This document shows, piece after piece, positions 50,122 through 59,260 of a stretch of DNA of 64,000 nucleotides. The notes under the pieces were generated by a model, which was not told the DNA's origin, made no database searches, and worked only from the letters and a program-made list of their open reading frames with translations. The translations under genes were made by a program, and so were the position numbers. Numbering within the stretch: the first letter of the stretch is position 1; every line of letters begins with the position of its first letter. The stretch is from Massilia glaciei (GTDB lineage: Bacteria; Pseudomonadota; Gammaproteobacteria; Burkholderiales; Burkholderiaceae_D), in contig NZ_PXWF02000121.1 in the NCBI RefSeq assembly GCF_003011895.2, forward strand, positions 78,431-142,430, written 5' to 3'.

Positions 50122-52573
50122 CGCTGGCGCTCTCGAGAATGAGTTTCGGTTTGGCGCCGGCGCCCAGATTCACCCGTGAGAGCGCGACCCATGCCGTGCC
50201 GCCTTCGGGCGTGAGCGTGACGCGGTAGCGCCCGCGCGGCGCCCCGTCCGGGATCGGAATGAAAAACGGCATCCCGGCGTCGGTCTTGGCGCCGGCGGTT
50301 TCGGCCACCGGCAGCGCCAGTTCGCCGCTCGGGCGCACATCGTGCACGCGCTCGGCGAACAGCCAGCCAGGATGGGGGCCGATGCCGCCCGCCGGCCCCG
50401 GCGCGGCGATCGAGGCGCGCACCGTCATGCGGGTGCGCGCGCCGGCCGGCCGGAACAGCCGCACCGCCACGAATTCCGCGGCGCCCGAGGTGCGCTCGAT
50501 ATCGAACGCGAGCGGCTGGTCGAACCGGTATGCCGAGCGCCTGATCCATGGCGCGCCCCGCGCCAGGTGGCTTGCGTACCAGCGCACCTGGCGGCTGGCG
50601 GCGATCTCGATCCGGTGCGCGCCGGGTGCGAGCGCCGGCAGCGTGAATTCGCCGGCGATGCCCGATGCCGCGCCACGCGCCCATTCCCGTCCGTCGACCA
50701 GCACCGTGTAGCGCAGCGCTCCCGGATTTTCGGCGGCCCACGCGATGCGCGGCCGCGCCGACGCATGGCCGGGCTCGGCGACAATCGTCACGCGCGCGTC
50801 CCGCGAGATCGGCCTGAAGGTGGTGCCGACCGCGTCGGCGCGCTCGGGCACACCGGCCTCGCGCGGCGCCAGGAACACGCGCGCGGCGCCGTCGTCGACG
50901 GGATCGAAGTCCTCCCACCGATAGCGCCCGGCGGCGAGCTCGGGCCGGTCCTCCGGCGGGCGCCCCTGCACCGTCAGCACGTCGCTGGCGCCGTTTAGGA
51001 TGCGCGCATCATGGTCGAGCGGCTGCAACGCGAACCAGGCCGGCACCGCCGTTTGCGCCGCCTCGGGCGCGGTTGCGTCCTCCGGCGTGCGCACCGCGCG
51101 CGCCAGGTCGGCCGGGCGCACGAACGCGTTGGCCAGCACCGGATCGGCCGCGGCGATCCGGATCCGGCGCACGCCCGGCGGCACGTTGAAGAACGCCTCG
51201 ACCGGATCGGAGACGCGCATGCCGGTCCCATCGGGCGAGGGCGCGTCGTGGCGCGACGCCACCGGCCGCAGCTTGACCGACGCGACATGGCGCAGCTCAC
51301 CGCCCCCGCCCAGGAACGACACCTGCACGGGCGCGTCCGACAAGCGCGTTTGCGCGGCGGCAAGCCGGCGCAGCGTCAGACGCAACGGGGTGGGCATGCC
51401 GCCGGCGTGGCTGAGCGCGAACTCGAGCGGCGAATCGTTGTGCGCCGACCAGGCGCGCAGGTATTCCAGCGGCGGGGTTATCTCCGTTTGCGCGTCCCGC
51501 CCGACCAGCCAGATCCGCACCGAGGCCTCGCGGTCGGCATGCAGTTCGAGCCAGCCGCCGCCGAATTTTCCGGTCGTCTCAAAGCGTCCGCCCTGCCATT
51601 GATGGGTCGCGGCGCGCCGCTCGAAAGCGCTGTGGCCGATCCAGCGCAGCGCGACCCGGGCCGGAAAGCGCTGCCTGGCGTCCAACGCCTCCAGGACGAT
51701 GCGGACCTCGCCGCCCCGCTCGGGCAGTTGCACGCTGACGACCCGGGAGGGGCCGGTCGCCAGCGTTGCCGGCACCTCCGGATCGACCGGCGCGCCGACC
51801 TCGTCCCCGGACAGCACATAGATGTCGCGCGCGGGCGCTTCGCTTGACGGCCCGAGCGGGCGCCAGCGTGATTCGATCAGGTTCCTGCGTTCGTCCTCGC
51901 TCAGCAGCCCCGGAGGAAACACGTTGCTCCGGGCGAGTTTTTGACGCTGTCCGTCGCTCATCCTGTTCCAGGTGGCCTCGACCCCGCGCCGGGTCGCCGG
52001 CGCCGGGAGCGCGACCCGGACGAGGACGTCGGCGATGCCGGCGTCGGCGCCCACCAGGCGCACACGCAGGCGCGCCAGTTGGTCCAGGCCGGACAGGTCC
52101 AGCCGCAGCATCGCGACGGGCAATGGCGTGGCCGCGCCGTTCTCCAGGTAGAACGACCCCGTGCCGCGCAGGCCGCCCGGAAGCTCGACCTCGACCAACT
52201 CCCGGCGCAAGTGGTGGACGCGGCGCCGCAGCGTTTTTCCGGCGCCGTCGAGTTCTTCGATCCCGATCGCGTAGCGCCAGCGCTTGTCCGGTTCGGCGCG
52301 GCGCTGCGCGCGCGCCGCCTCGAGCGAGCCAAGGGAGGCGTTGGTGAGGATGCGCACGGTCCGCGTCGCCGCCGGCAGTGTGTATTCGACGCCCGGGCCG
52401 GCCACGCGCAACACGCTGCCGCGCGAGGGCTCGGCCAGTTCGGCCAGGGCGCGGAAGTCGGTGCCGAGCTTCGATCGCGATGGCTGCTGGCTCCAGAACC
52501 GGCCCGCGAGCAAAGCCGCCGCGCCGAGGATCAGCAACGACACGGCCAGACGGTAGAGCAGGCGCAGGCTCAT
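50111..52573 (-). CDS. Membrane-anchored periplasmic protein of the polymer operon
   Basis: This 820-residue protein has one N-terminal transmembrane helix (about 7-24) and an almost entirely beta-rich periplasmic part with repeated Ig-like or carbohydrate-binding-like modules (for example GVRRIRIAAADPVLANAF, PGAHRIEIAASRQVRWY). No catalytic motif is evident. The style (SVQLPERGGEVRI, SVRIWLVGRDA) resembles the beta blocks of the large outer-membrane protein, suggesting the two act together across the periplasm. Its ATG overlaps the stop of the CapC-like gene (ATGA). Family unknown. Confidence 0.6.
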   Translation of the reverse strand: MSLRLLYRLAVSLLILGAAALLAGRFWSQQPSRSKLGTDFRALAELAEPSRGSVLRVAGPGVEYTLPAATRTVRILTNASLGSLEAARAQRRAEPDKRWRYAIGIEELDGAGKTLRRRVHHLRRELVEVELPGGLRGTGSFYLENGAATPLPVAMLRLDLSGLDQLARLRVRLVGADAGIADVLVRVALPAPATRRGVEATWNRMSDGQRQKLARSNVFPPGLLSEDERRNLIESRWRPLGPSSEAPARDIYVLSGDEVGAPVDPEVPATLATGPSRVVSVQLPERGGEVRIVLEALDARQRFPARVALRWIGHSAFERRAATHQWQGGRFETTGKFGGGWLELHADREASVRIWLVGRDAQTEITPPLEYLRAWSAHNDSPLEFALSHAGGMPTPLRLTLRRLAAAQTRLSDAPVQVSFLGGGGELRHVASVKLRPVASRHDAPSPDGTGMRVSDPVEAFFNVPPGVRRIRIAAADPVLANAFVRPADLARAVRTPEDATAPEAAQTAVPAWFALQPLDHDARILNGASDVLTVQGRPPEDRPELAAGRYRWEDFDPVDDGAARVFLAPREAGVPERADAVGTTFRPISRDARVTIVAEPGHASARPRIAWAAENPGALRYTVLVDGREWARGAASGIAGEFTLPALAPGAHRIEIAASRQVRWYASHLARGAPWIRRSAYRFDQPLAFDIERTSGAAEFVAVRLFRPAGARTRMTVRASIAAPGPAGGIGPHPGWLFAERVHDVRPSGELALPVAETAGAKTDAGMPFFIPIPDGAPRGRYRVTLTPEGGTAWVALSRVNLGAGAKPKLILESASDAD

Positions 52574-55500
52574 TTGCGCACCATCCAGCGGGCCCGGGTG
52601 CCCACGAAGCGGGCCGCCTCGGCGGCCGCGAGCGGCCCCGCCGGCACCGCGTGCACGGCGCCCTGCCCGCCCCGGCGCGACGCGAGCGACATCACCGCCA
52701 GCAGGCCCCCGCCGGGCTCGCCGATGAGCATGAAGGCGCCGCGTCCGCCCTTATCTTCGAGCAACTCGAAGCGCAAACGCGGATACTGGCGCCGCATCGC
52801 CGACAGCAGCACGATGTCGTTGCTCGCGCCGTAGCGCTCGGCGCTGGCGCGCAACGCGTCCGGCAGGGCGCCCTCGCCCATGCGGCGCCTGGCCAGTTCG
52901 GCCACCGCGTCGCCTTGCGCCCACGCCAGCCCGAGCGCCGAAAACTGGTCTTGCCATGTGCCCGCCATGGTCTCGCCCAGGCGCCGGCGCGCCAGCGGCG
53001 ACACCCACAGCACCGCGAAACGCTTGTCGCGCGTCTGACTCATGTACCAAGCCTGCGGGCCGCCGCCCGCGTCGTAGCCGGCGGTGTCGGCGCCGCCGCC
53101 GCCGAGCCGGATCCGCAGGCCGGACCGTTCCAGGCCGCCCAGCAGCTGCAAGGCGGCGCCCGACAGTTGCGAACGGTCGCTAACGGTCGTGTCGAACGAC
53201 AACACCGCGTCCTCGCGCGGCGCCGGCTGGCCGGGGCCGATGCCAAAGGCGCGCACCAGCACGGCCGCCGCCGGCCGCTCGCCGAGCGCGCGCAGCGCGG
53301 CCTGGTGCGCCAGCGAGAAGAGGGTTTTCGTGTTGTTCGCCAGCACGTCCGCGCTGCCATCGCGGTTGGCGTCGGCCGCCGCGCCGGCGATGATCAACGC
53401 GCGCGCGCGCAAGTCGTCGAATGCCGCTATCGCGGTCTCGAGCGTGCCCGATTCAGCGATCGGGCGCGGCACCTCGAACAGCAGATCTTGCGCCGCGCCC
53501 ATCCGGATCACGATCCAGCCGCGGCCGGCCGCCTTGTCGCCGATCAGAAAATAGCCACCGTCGGGGCCCTCGAGCCAGCGCAGCGACAGACCCAGGCTGG
53601 CGCCGCTCGCCGCGGCGGCGGCGAAGGCCGCGTCCGCGCCACTCGCATGGCTCCCGTCCCGGGTGGCGAGCGCCAGGCCGAACAGCGGCGCGAGCACCTC
53701 GCGCTCCATGCGCAGCAGCGCCTGCGGGGTCGGCGCCCGGTAGGCGTTGCTCGCGGTGGCGGCGACGGTTTCGGGCGTGACGGTCCGCCTGAGCAGCGCG
53801 CCCACGCTTTCGCGCAAGCCCTCGCGCGGCGAGGCCGCCGGCGCCCTGCCGGCCAGCTGGATGCGCTCGCTGTCGGCGCGGCTGAGCCACAGCTCGGTGA
53901 AATTTCCCGCCATGGTCTGACGCTGCATATTGCTTCCCGGCGAGGGTGAAAACTCGACCTTGAGCGCCCCGATCGAGCGCTCCAGGGTGCCCACCCTGAT
54001 GCCTTCGGGCACATCGGCCGACACGTGCAGAATCGATCCGGGCGCCGGCCCGCTTCTTACCTGCAATACATCCCGCAGCGCCATTTCACGGTGAAATGTC
54101 TGGAAGACGGTCTGCGCGCGCAGCAGGACATCCGATGAGCCGTCCCGGTTGGCGCGGCGCGCGGCGCCGGCCGAGGCGAACGCGCGCGCGCCGAACTGCT
54201 CGAACAGCGCCGCGCCGGCCTCGAACGCGCCGGCCTCGTCGACCGGGGCCGGCACCTCGACCAACAGCGACGAGTCGCCGTCGAGCCGCAACACGTAGCT
54301 GCCCCAATGGTGCGCCGGCTGACGCTCGCGCAACATCAAGTGGCCCTGCGCGAGCCGCACGACGTCGTAATTGGCGACCGCCAGGGCGCGCCGCGCCAGC
54401 TCGAGCGCCGCCGCGTCGCGCGAGCGGCGGTAGCTGGCCAGGTGGCGCACGCCGGCGGCGAAGGCCTCGAGTTCCGATTGCAGCGGCACCGTCATCGGCT
54501 GTCCGACACTGGCGGCATAGAATCCGGTCTTCTGATCGCGCAGCACGACCCCGATGTCGCGCGGTTCACGCGGGATCGGCGCCAACGCGCTCGAACGGCC
54601 CGCCTGCGGAACATGCCATGCGGGGTCCGGCACGAGCACCAGCACGAAACCGATGACGGTCGCCACCGCCACGCCGGTCAGGGAGGTCTGCAGCGTGGCG
54701 CGCGTCATGCGCGCGAAGATGCCCTTGTCGTGGATTTTGAGCGCGATCAGTGTCGCCAGCAGGTACCCGAAGCCAAACCAATCGGTGATTTTTGTATCCG
54801 GCATCAACACGATGAGCGCCCACGACAGCATATATTTGTAGGCGAAGCTGATATTGAAGAACAGCAGCAGCTTGCGCGCGCCCTCCATCGTGATGTTGCG
54901 GAAGATCGGCGTGCGCAACACCAGTTCGGCGATGCACAGTATGACGATCGCCTCGACGAAGGTGGTCACGATCTTGTACGGTTCGAACCATTCAAGCGCC
55001 AGCAGCGACGGGATCAGGATGCCGTTGAAGTCCCAGCCGTAGAACAGGCTCAGGCGCGAGGCGATGAAGGCCGTCACCAGCAGGATGATGTAGGCCTTGG
55101 GCGTCGCCGCGAACGACGAGGCGCTTTCCTCGTACATGAAGGCGAGCGAGGCCATGTTGAAGTTGGTGAACTCGATCAGGACATAGCGGACGATGAGCCA
55201 GGTCAGCCCGATCTGCACCGCCATCGGCCAGGCGCCGCGCACCAAGCCCGTCTTCCAAAAATTGTTGGCGATCAGCGCGACGATGATCAGGCCGAAGCTG
55301 TGCAGGTTGCTGCGGTAGTCGAACGGGTAATCGTAGTTGTGCAGCAGCCAATCGCCCGCTTCGGGCAGCAGCCAGCCATCGGCGACGATCCGCACCGCGA
55401 CACTGACGAGCACCAGCGCGAAAAACCGGTCGCGCCCGAAGAACCCCGAGAGCCCGGTGAAGCGGCTCAGGTACTCCGAATAGAACCACACGATGGAATA

Positions 55501-55710
55501 CGTGAGGACGCCCTCGGCGAGCACGACCGCCGCGGCGACCGGCTTGACCATCAACAAGGGCACCACATATCCCGGTATCACCAGTCCCGACAGTACCCAG
55601 CCCAGCCGCAGGTTCGACAGCGACACGATCGTGATGCCCACCCAAATGGTGACGATCACGGACGCGGAGAGCGCGCCTTCGGGGAAGATCGGCAACGGGA
55701 ACCAGTCCAA
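52570..55710 (-). CDS. PgsC/CapC-like polymer synthase membrane subunit with large periplasmic domain
   Basis: This 1046-residue protein begins with a PgsC/CapC-like unit (about 15-170): GLVIPGYVVPL, FFGRDRFFALVLVSVAVRI and LIIVALIANNFWKTGL align by eye with B. subtilis PgsC. A second, diverged unit follows (about 185-350; YGWDFNGILIPSLLALEWF). After the membrane part comes a soluble region of about 670 residues with an internal duplication: LLVEVPAPVDEAGAFEAG ... ANRDGSSDVL and LLFEVPRPIAESGTLETA ... ANRDGSADVL. PgsC is about 150 residues, so this is a double unit plus a novel domain. It starts ten bases after the CHASE2 gene. It is expected to work with the CapB-like ligase. Confidence 0.78.
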   Translation of the reverse strand: MDWFPLPIFPEGALSASVIVTIWVGITIVSLSNLRLGWVLSGLVIPGYVVPLLMVKPVAAAVVLAEGVLTYSIVWFYSEYLSRFTGLSGFFGRDRFFALVLVSVAVRIVADGWLLPEAGDWLLHNYDYPFDYRSNLHSFGLIIVALIANNFWKTGLVRGAWPMAVQIGLTWLIVRYVLIEFTNFNMASLAFMYEESASSFAATPKAYIILLVTAFIASRLSLFYGWDFNGILIPSLLALEWFEPYKIVTTFVEAIVILCIAELVLRTPIFRNITMEGARKLLLFFNISFAYKYMLSWALIVLMPDTKITDWFGFGYLLATLIALKIHDKGIFARMTRATLQTSLTGVAVATVIGFVLVLVPDPAWHVPQAGRSSALAPIPREPRDIGVVLRDQKTGFYAASVGQPMTVPLQSELEAFAAGVRHLASYRRSRDAAALELARRALAVANYDVVRLAQGHLMLRERQPAHHWGSYVLRLDGDSSLLVEVPAPVDEAGAFEAGAALFEQFGARAFASAGAARRANRDGSSDVLLRAQTVFQTFHREMALRDVLQVRSGPAPGSILHVSADVPEGIRVGTLERSIGALKVEFSPSPGSNMQRQTMAGNFTELWLSRADSERIQLAGRAPAASPREGLRESVGALLRRTVTPETVAATASNAYRAPTPQALLRMEREVLAPLFGLALATRDGSHASGADAAFAAAAASGASLGLSLRWLEGPDGGYFLIGDKAAGRGWIVIRMGAAQDLLFEVPRPIAESGTLETAIAAFDDLRARALIIAGAAADANRDGSADVLANNTKTLFSLAHQAALRALGERPAAAVLVRAFGIGPGQPAPREDAVLSFDTTVSDRSQLSGAALQLLGGLERSGLRIRLGGGGADTAGYDAGGGPQAWYMSQTRDKRFAVLWVSPLARRRLGETMAGTWQDQFSALGLAWAQGDAVAELARRRMGEGALPDALRASAERYGASNDIVLLSAMRRQYPRLRFELLEDKGGRGAFMLIGEPGGGLLAVMSLASRRGGQGAVHAVPAGPLAAAEAARFVGTRARWMVRK

Positions 55711-55720
55711 GGGCGCCCCG

Positions 55721-58309
55721 CTACTCGGCCAGCGGCATGACGAGTTTCGCCGTGTAACCGCTTCCGACGATACTGTTGAGCGTCAACACGCCATGCTCCC
55801 CGAACGCGCGGTCGCGCAACTGGCGTATGCGGCGCAGGGTGTCCGATTGCGGCCAGACCGGCCCCTCAAGCATCGCCTGCAGCTTGTCATCGGGCATGCC
55901 GAACCCCTGGTTGCGCAACTCGAGCCGCAGCGAACCGCCCGCGGTGTCGACCCCGATCGACACCTCGCCGGGTTGCTGCGAATCGGCGGCGAGCAGCTCC
56001 AGCAACGCGAGCAACAGTTCCCTCAAATTATTGGCCGTGTCGAACACGGCCGCGCCCTTGCCGCTCCCCTTGACCTCGAAGCGCACCATCTCGTGCCGGG
56101 GCAGCGCGGCGATCGACGCGGTGGCGAATTCAAGCGCGCGCCACGCATCAACCTGCTCCCCGCCATCATCCCCGGCCGTCTTCCCCGCCTCGTGCTTTGC
56201 CGCCTCGGGCGGCTTCGGGGACGGGGTTTTCCGACCGGCGTCCCTGGAGTGCAACAGGTCGTCGAGCCGCTGCAAGCGCCGCTTTTCAAGGTTGGACAAT
56301 GGAAACAGCTGGATCATCAAGCCATGAATGTGCAGCAGCACGTCCTCCCAGCGCTGGGAACTTTTGGCGCTGTCACGCAATGCCGACACGTGCAGCAGAT
56401 AGTGCTCGGCCCCGATCCGCGCCACCCGTTCGAAATTGAGACCGTCGAACACGATGCCCAGCAGCGTAGTGCGCGCCTGGTCGGGGGACAGCGCGCATAA
56501 AAGTTGGAGCAGGTCGGCCGCCGACTGGGTGTCGCCGTCCAGATCGGCCGCCTGCAGCGACGCCTTCATGCGCGCGTTCGAGATCAAAGGCCGCCCGAAC
56601 AGGTCGTAGACGATGGTGGGACCGGCCAGGCCGTTGAACACATCGTCCAAAATCGTGGTGTGGCGGGCGATCAGACGAAGATGTTCGGACAGTTTCAGGA
56701 TCGCGCTGTCGCGCGGATCGGCCAGGATGTCGCGCCAATCCGATCCGATCGAGCCACGCGTGAGATTGCGGTGGCGCTCGGCCATCACCTCGGCCAACCT
56801 CTCGCCGATCGCCGCGGCGGCGCGCATCAGAGATGCGCGGTTTGCCATCTGCTTCGCGTCGATGCCGAACGCCCAAAAGCCGAGCACTTGGCCACCCCAG
56901 ACGATGGGCGCGACAAACTGATGCTCCTCGGGCTGCGACTCCTTCAGATAATTGCGCACCTCGATCGGCGCGTTCGCATCGATCGCGGTGGAGTAAGGCG
57001 TGCGGCCGAAATCGCGCCGCCGCTCCCCGATCGAGTCGATTGAGCACCGAAGGGAGTGTGTTTCGCGCAGCCGGGTCTCGCCGTCGGGGCGTTCGAGCAG
57101 TATCACCCGCGTCAACGGCAGAATCTGGTCGACCATTGCCAGCAGGGAGGACCAAAACACCGTGTCGGAGGCCAATTCGCCCACGCCCACGCCGCCCGTC
57201 GCGGCCAGATTGGCCTCCGTCGCCAGGCGCGACAGCGCCAGGTTCTGGCGGTCGGTCTTGCTCTGGAAAACAGTGACCACCGAGGTGCCGATCACAAGGA
57301 TCGATCCGATGACCGGAAAATGGATGTGCAACAAGTAGAACATCAGCCAGGTGAAGAAGACCAGGCCGAGCCCGATTGCCGTCGCGACCGCGATCGCCTT
57401 GCGGAACTGCAGCGGTTGCAGCAGCAGGAAGCAGGCGAACCACACAACAATCAGCACCGCGCCTTTCGCCAGCGGGTCGAGCGACCTGTACTGCGTGCCA
57501 CGCAACAGGGAGTCGAGGGCGTAGCCATGGTAGTCGAGCATGGTGACCTCGCGGGCGCCGTCGGTGATCGGGGTGACCACGGTGCGGTGGAAGCGCTCGC
57601 TGCCGATGCCGATCAGAACAACACGGCCGCGAAACACGTCGGCGATCAGACCGCCCTCTTGCATTTGACGATGCTTCATCCGTGGAAAGCCGGCATTTTT
57701 CTTGCCGAAGTCGATCAGATAGCGGCCCGATGCCGGCACCTCGACGCCAAGCCGGCGTGCCGCCAACGCCTCCACGCTTGGCAGCGTGGTGTCGCCGACC
57801 GCATACGAATAGCGCTGGTAGCGGTGCACGCCAAGCAGCGGTTCGGGCACGTCCGCGACCGCGTTGGGCAAGGCATGGCCGAAGTCGCCCGTCAAATGGA
57901 ACCGGTGGGCGCCGGCCCGCTCGGGATCGGGCGCAAGATTGGAACCGACAACGACCCGCGGGTTCTTCAGCAGACGTTCGATGGCGGCGGCGTCCCCCGC
58001 GGGCGCCACCGTGAACACGAGCTGCCTCGCGCCGGCGTCGAGCAGGTCGTCGGCCAGCTTGTCCCATGCCATCGCCGGATCGGACAGTGTCGTGACGGGT
58101 GTTTCAATCAGTGCGACCTGCCTTTTTGCCGAACCGACATCGGGCGAATTGCGGACGTAGAAATCGTAAACGCTGCCATCGAGCGGCGTGAACACGCCGT
58201 CCATCGACGCCAGCGCGAGCAGCAAAACGATGATCAAGCTTTGCCAGAAGCCGTGCGTGCGCATGGCCAGGTTGACAACCGACGCTTTGATCTTTTCTAT
58301 GAATTGCAT
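55721..58309 (-). CDS. CHASE2-domain sensor with degenerate histidine-kinase-like ATPase
   Basis: This 862-residue protein has an N-terminal helix, a periplasmic CHASE2 domain (about 35-285; SMDGVFTPLDGSVYDFYVR, VVLIGIGSERFH), three transmembrane helices (about 290-370), a GAF-like region (about 395-520), a PAS-like region (about 590-690) and a HATPase-like end (NLRELLLALLELL, NQGFGMPD, GSGYTAKLVMP). No phospho-accepting His box is seen and the G1 box is NQGFG rather than DxGxG. It may sense an envelope cue and control polymer export. The ATG at 58309 (MQFIEKIKAS) precedes the first helix. It heads the overlapping gene set. Confidence 0.75.
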   Translation of the reverse strand: MQFIEKIKASVVNLAMRTHGFWQSLIIVLLLALASMDGVFTPLDGSVYDFYVRNSPDVGSAKRQVALIETPVTTLSDPAMAWDKLADDLLDAGARQLVFTVAPAGDAAAIERLLKNPRVVVGSNLAPDPERAGAHRFHLTGDFGHALPNAVADVPEPLLGVHRYQRYSYAVGDTTLPSVEALAARRLGVEVPASGRYLIDFGKKNAGFPRMKHRQMQEGGLIADVFRGRVVLIGIGSERFHRTVVTPITDGAREVTMLDYHGYALDSLLRGTQYRSLDPLAKGAVLIVVWFACFLLLQPLQFRKAIAVATAIGLGLVFFTWLMFYLLHIHFPVIGSILVIGTSVVTVFQSKTDRQNLALSRLATEANLAATGGVGVGELASDTVFWSSLLAMVDQILPLTRVILLERPDGETRLRETHSLRCSIDSIGERRRDFGRTPYSTAIDANAPIEVRNYLKESQPEEHQFVAPIVWGGQVLGFWAFGIDAKQMANRASLMRAAAAIGERLAEVMAERHRNLTRGSIGSDWRDILADPRDSAILKLSEHLRLIARHTTILDDVFNGLAGPTIVYDLFGRPLISNARMKASLQAADLDGDTQSAADLLQLLCALSPDQARTTLLGIVFDGLNFERVARIGAEHYLLHVSALRDSAKSSQRWEDVLLHIHGLMIQLFPLSNLEKRRLQRLDDLLHSRDAGRKTPSPKPPEAAKHEAGKTAGDDGGEQVDAWRALEFATASIAALPRHEMVRFEVKGSGKGAAVFDTANNLRELLLALLELLAADSQQPGEVSIGVDTAGGSLRLELRNQGFGMPDDKLQAMLEGPVWPQSDTLRRIRQLRDRAFGEHGVLTLNSIVGSGYTAKLVMPLAE

Positions 58310-58428
58310 TATCCGATTTGTAAAGAGTAAGTTGACGTACCCGCCAATCGATCCACACCGTATTGGGCCGCGCCAAGGAATTAACCAGCGCCTGCCTGGA
58401 TTGCTCGCCGCGGCATTCGGAAGCGGTA

Positions 58429-58929
58429 TCAAGCAGTGTTGGTTTTGGACGCCTCTAGTTCGTTGACGATCAGATTGCGCAGATCAGACATGATGAAAAG
58501 TTCGATGGGATCGAGCACGCGCGTCTTGGTATCGAGGACACAAAAGGTGCCGACGGCGTGGCCTGACGAAAGGATGAGCGGCGCACCGGCATAAAAACGG
58601 ATGAACGGGGCGCCCGCCACCAACGGGTTATCGGCAAAACGCGCATCGGCGCGAGTGTCGGGAACGATGAAAATGTCGCGGCCGGCTATCGCATGCCCGC
58701 AAAACGAAATACTGCGCGGCGTTTCGCACACGTCCATCCCGATGGAGGACTTGAACCACTGGCGATCCGCGTCGACCAGGGAGACCAGCACCGTCGGCAT
58801 CTCGAGCTCGGTGGCGGCGAAGGCCACGATCCGGTCGAACCGTTCCTCGGGTGGCGTGTCCAGTATGAGTAATGCATGTAATGCGGCAACCCGCTGCTGA
58901 TCGTTTTCGGGTATGGGCGCAGGGATCAT
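58429..58929 (-). CDS. Stand-alone GAF domain protein
   Basis: This 166-residue cytoplasmic protein is a single GAF domain: DTPPEERFDRIVAFAATELEMPTVLVSLVD, then SFCGHAIAGRDIFIVPDTRADARFADNPLV and GAPLILSSGHAVGTFCVLD. Such domains usually precede kinases or GGDEF outputs; here there is none. It lies 119 bases upstream of the CHASE2 gene on the same strand and may be its cytosolic partner. The ATG at 58929 begins the conserved part; the upstream ATG at 58971 adds 14 weak residues. Confidence 0.78.
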   Translation of the reverse strand: MIPAPIPENDQQRVAALHALLILDTPPEERFDRIVAFAATELEMPTVLVSLVDADRQWFKSSIGMDVCETPRSISFCGHAIAGRDIFIVPDTRADARFADNPLVAGAPFIRFYAGAPLILSSGHAVGTFCVLDTKTRVLDPIELFIMSDLRNLIVNELEASKTNTA

Positions 58930-58986
58930 TCCGAAGCTTACCTGATTTAGCACAAAATTGCACTGTATCAAAGACGCCGCTCAGAC

Positions 58987-59137
58987 GCTGAGAGTTTTTC
59001 GGGCGTGCCCGAGCAGCCCGCCAGAAAGCGGCAGATCGAGGCGCAAAGCACAGCCATAGCGGGCTATGGCGAGCATTTACAACGACGAACTGGCGCTTTC
59101 TGGCGTGCTGAGCGGGCATGATCGAAAGACTCTCAGC
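58987..59137. repeat. 151-bp imperfect palindromic intergenic element
   Basis: GCTGAGAGT (58987-58995) pairs with ACTCTCAGC (59129-59137), CGCCAGAAAGCG pairs with CGCTTTCTGGCG, and the centre is GCCATAGC-GG-GCTATGGC (59053-59070). Arms of about 65 bp match over most of their length. It lies between two minus-strand genes and may also act as a processing or termination structure. It looks like a dispersed REP/MITE-type repeat. Confidence 0.7.
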
Positions 59138-59260
59138 CTCTCAGATGCGGACGGCGTTGCCGACATTGGTCAAAACAGACAGCTGATTCCTGCAATGCAA
59201 CGGCGTTCTGAATGGCGACCGGCACCCTGCGGGGTGCTGCGCCCGCCCCGCGTGGCCCGG

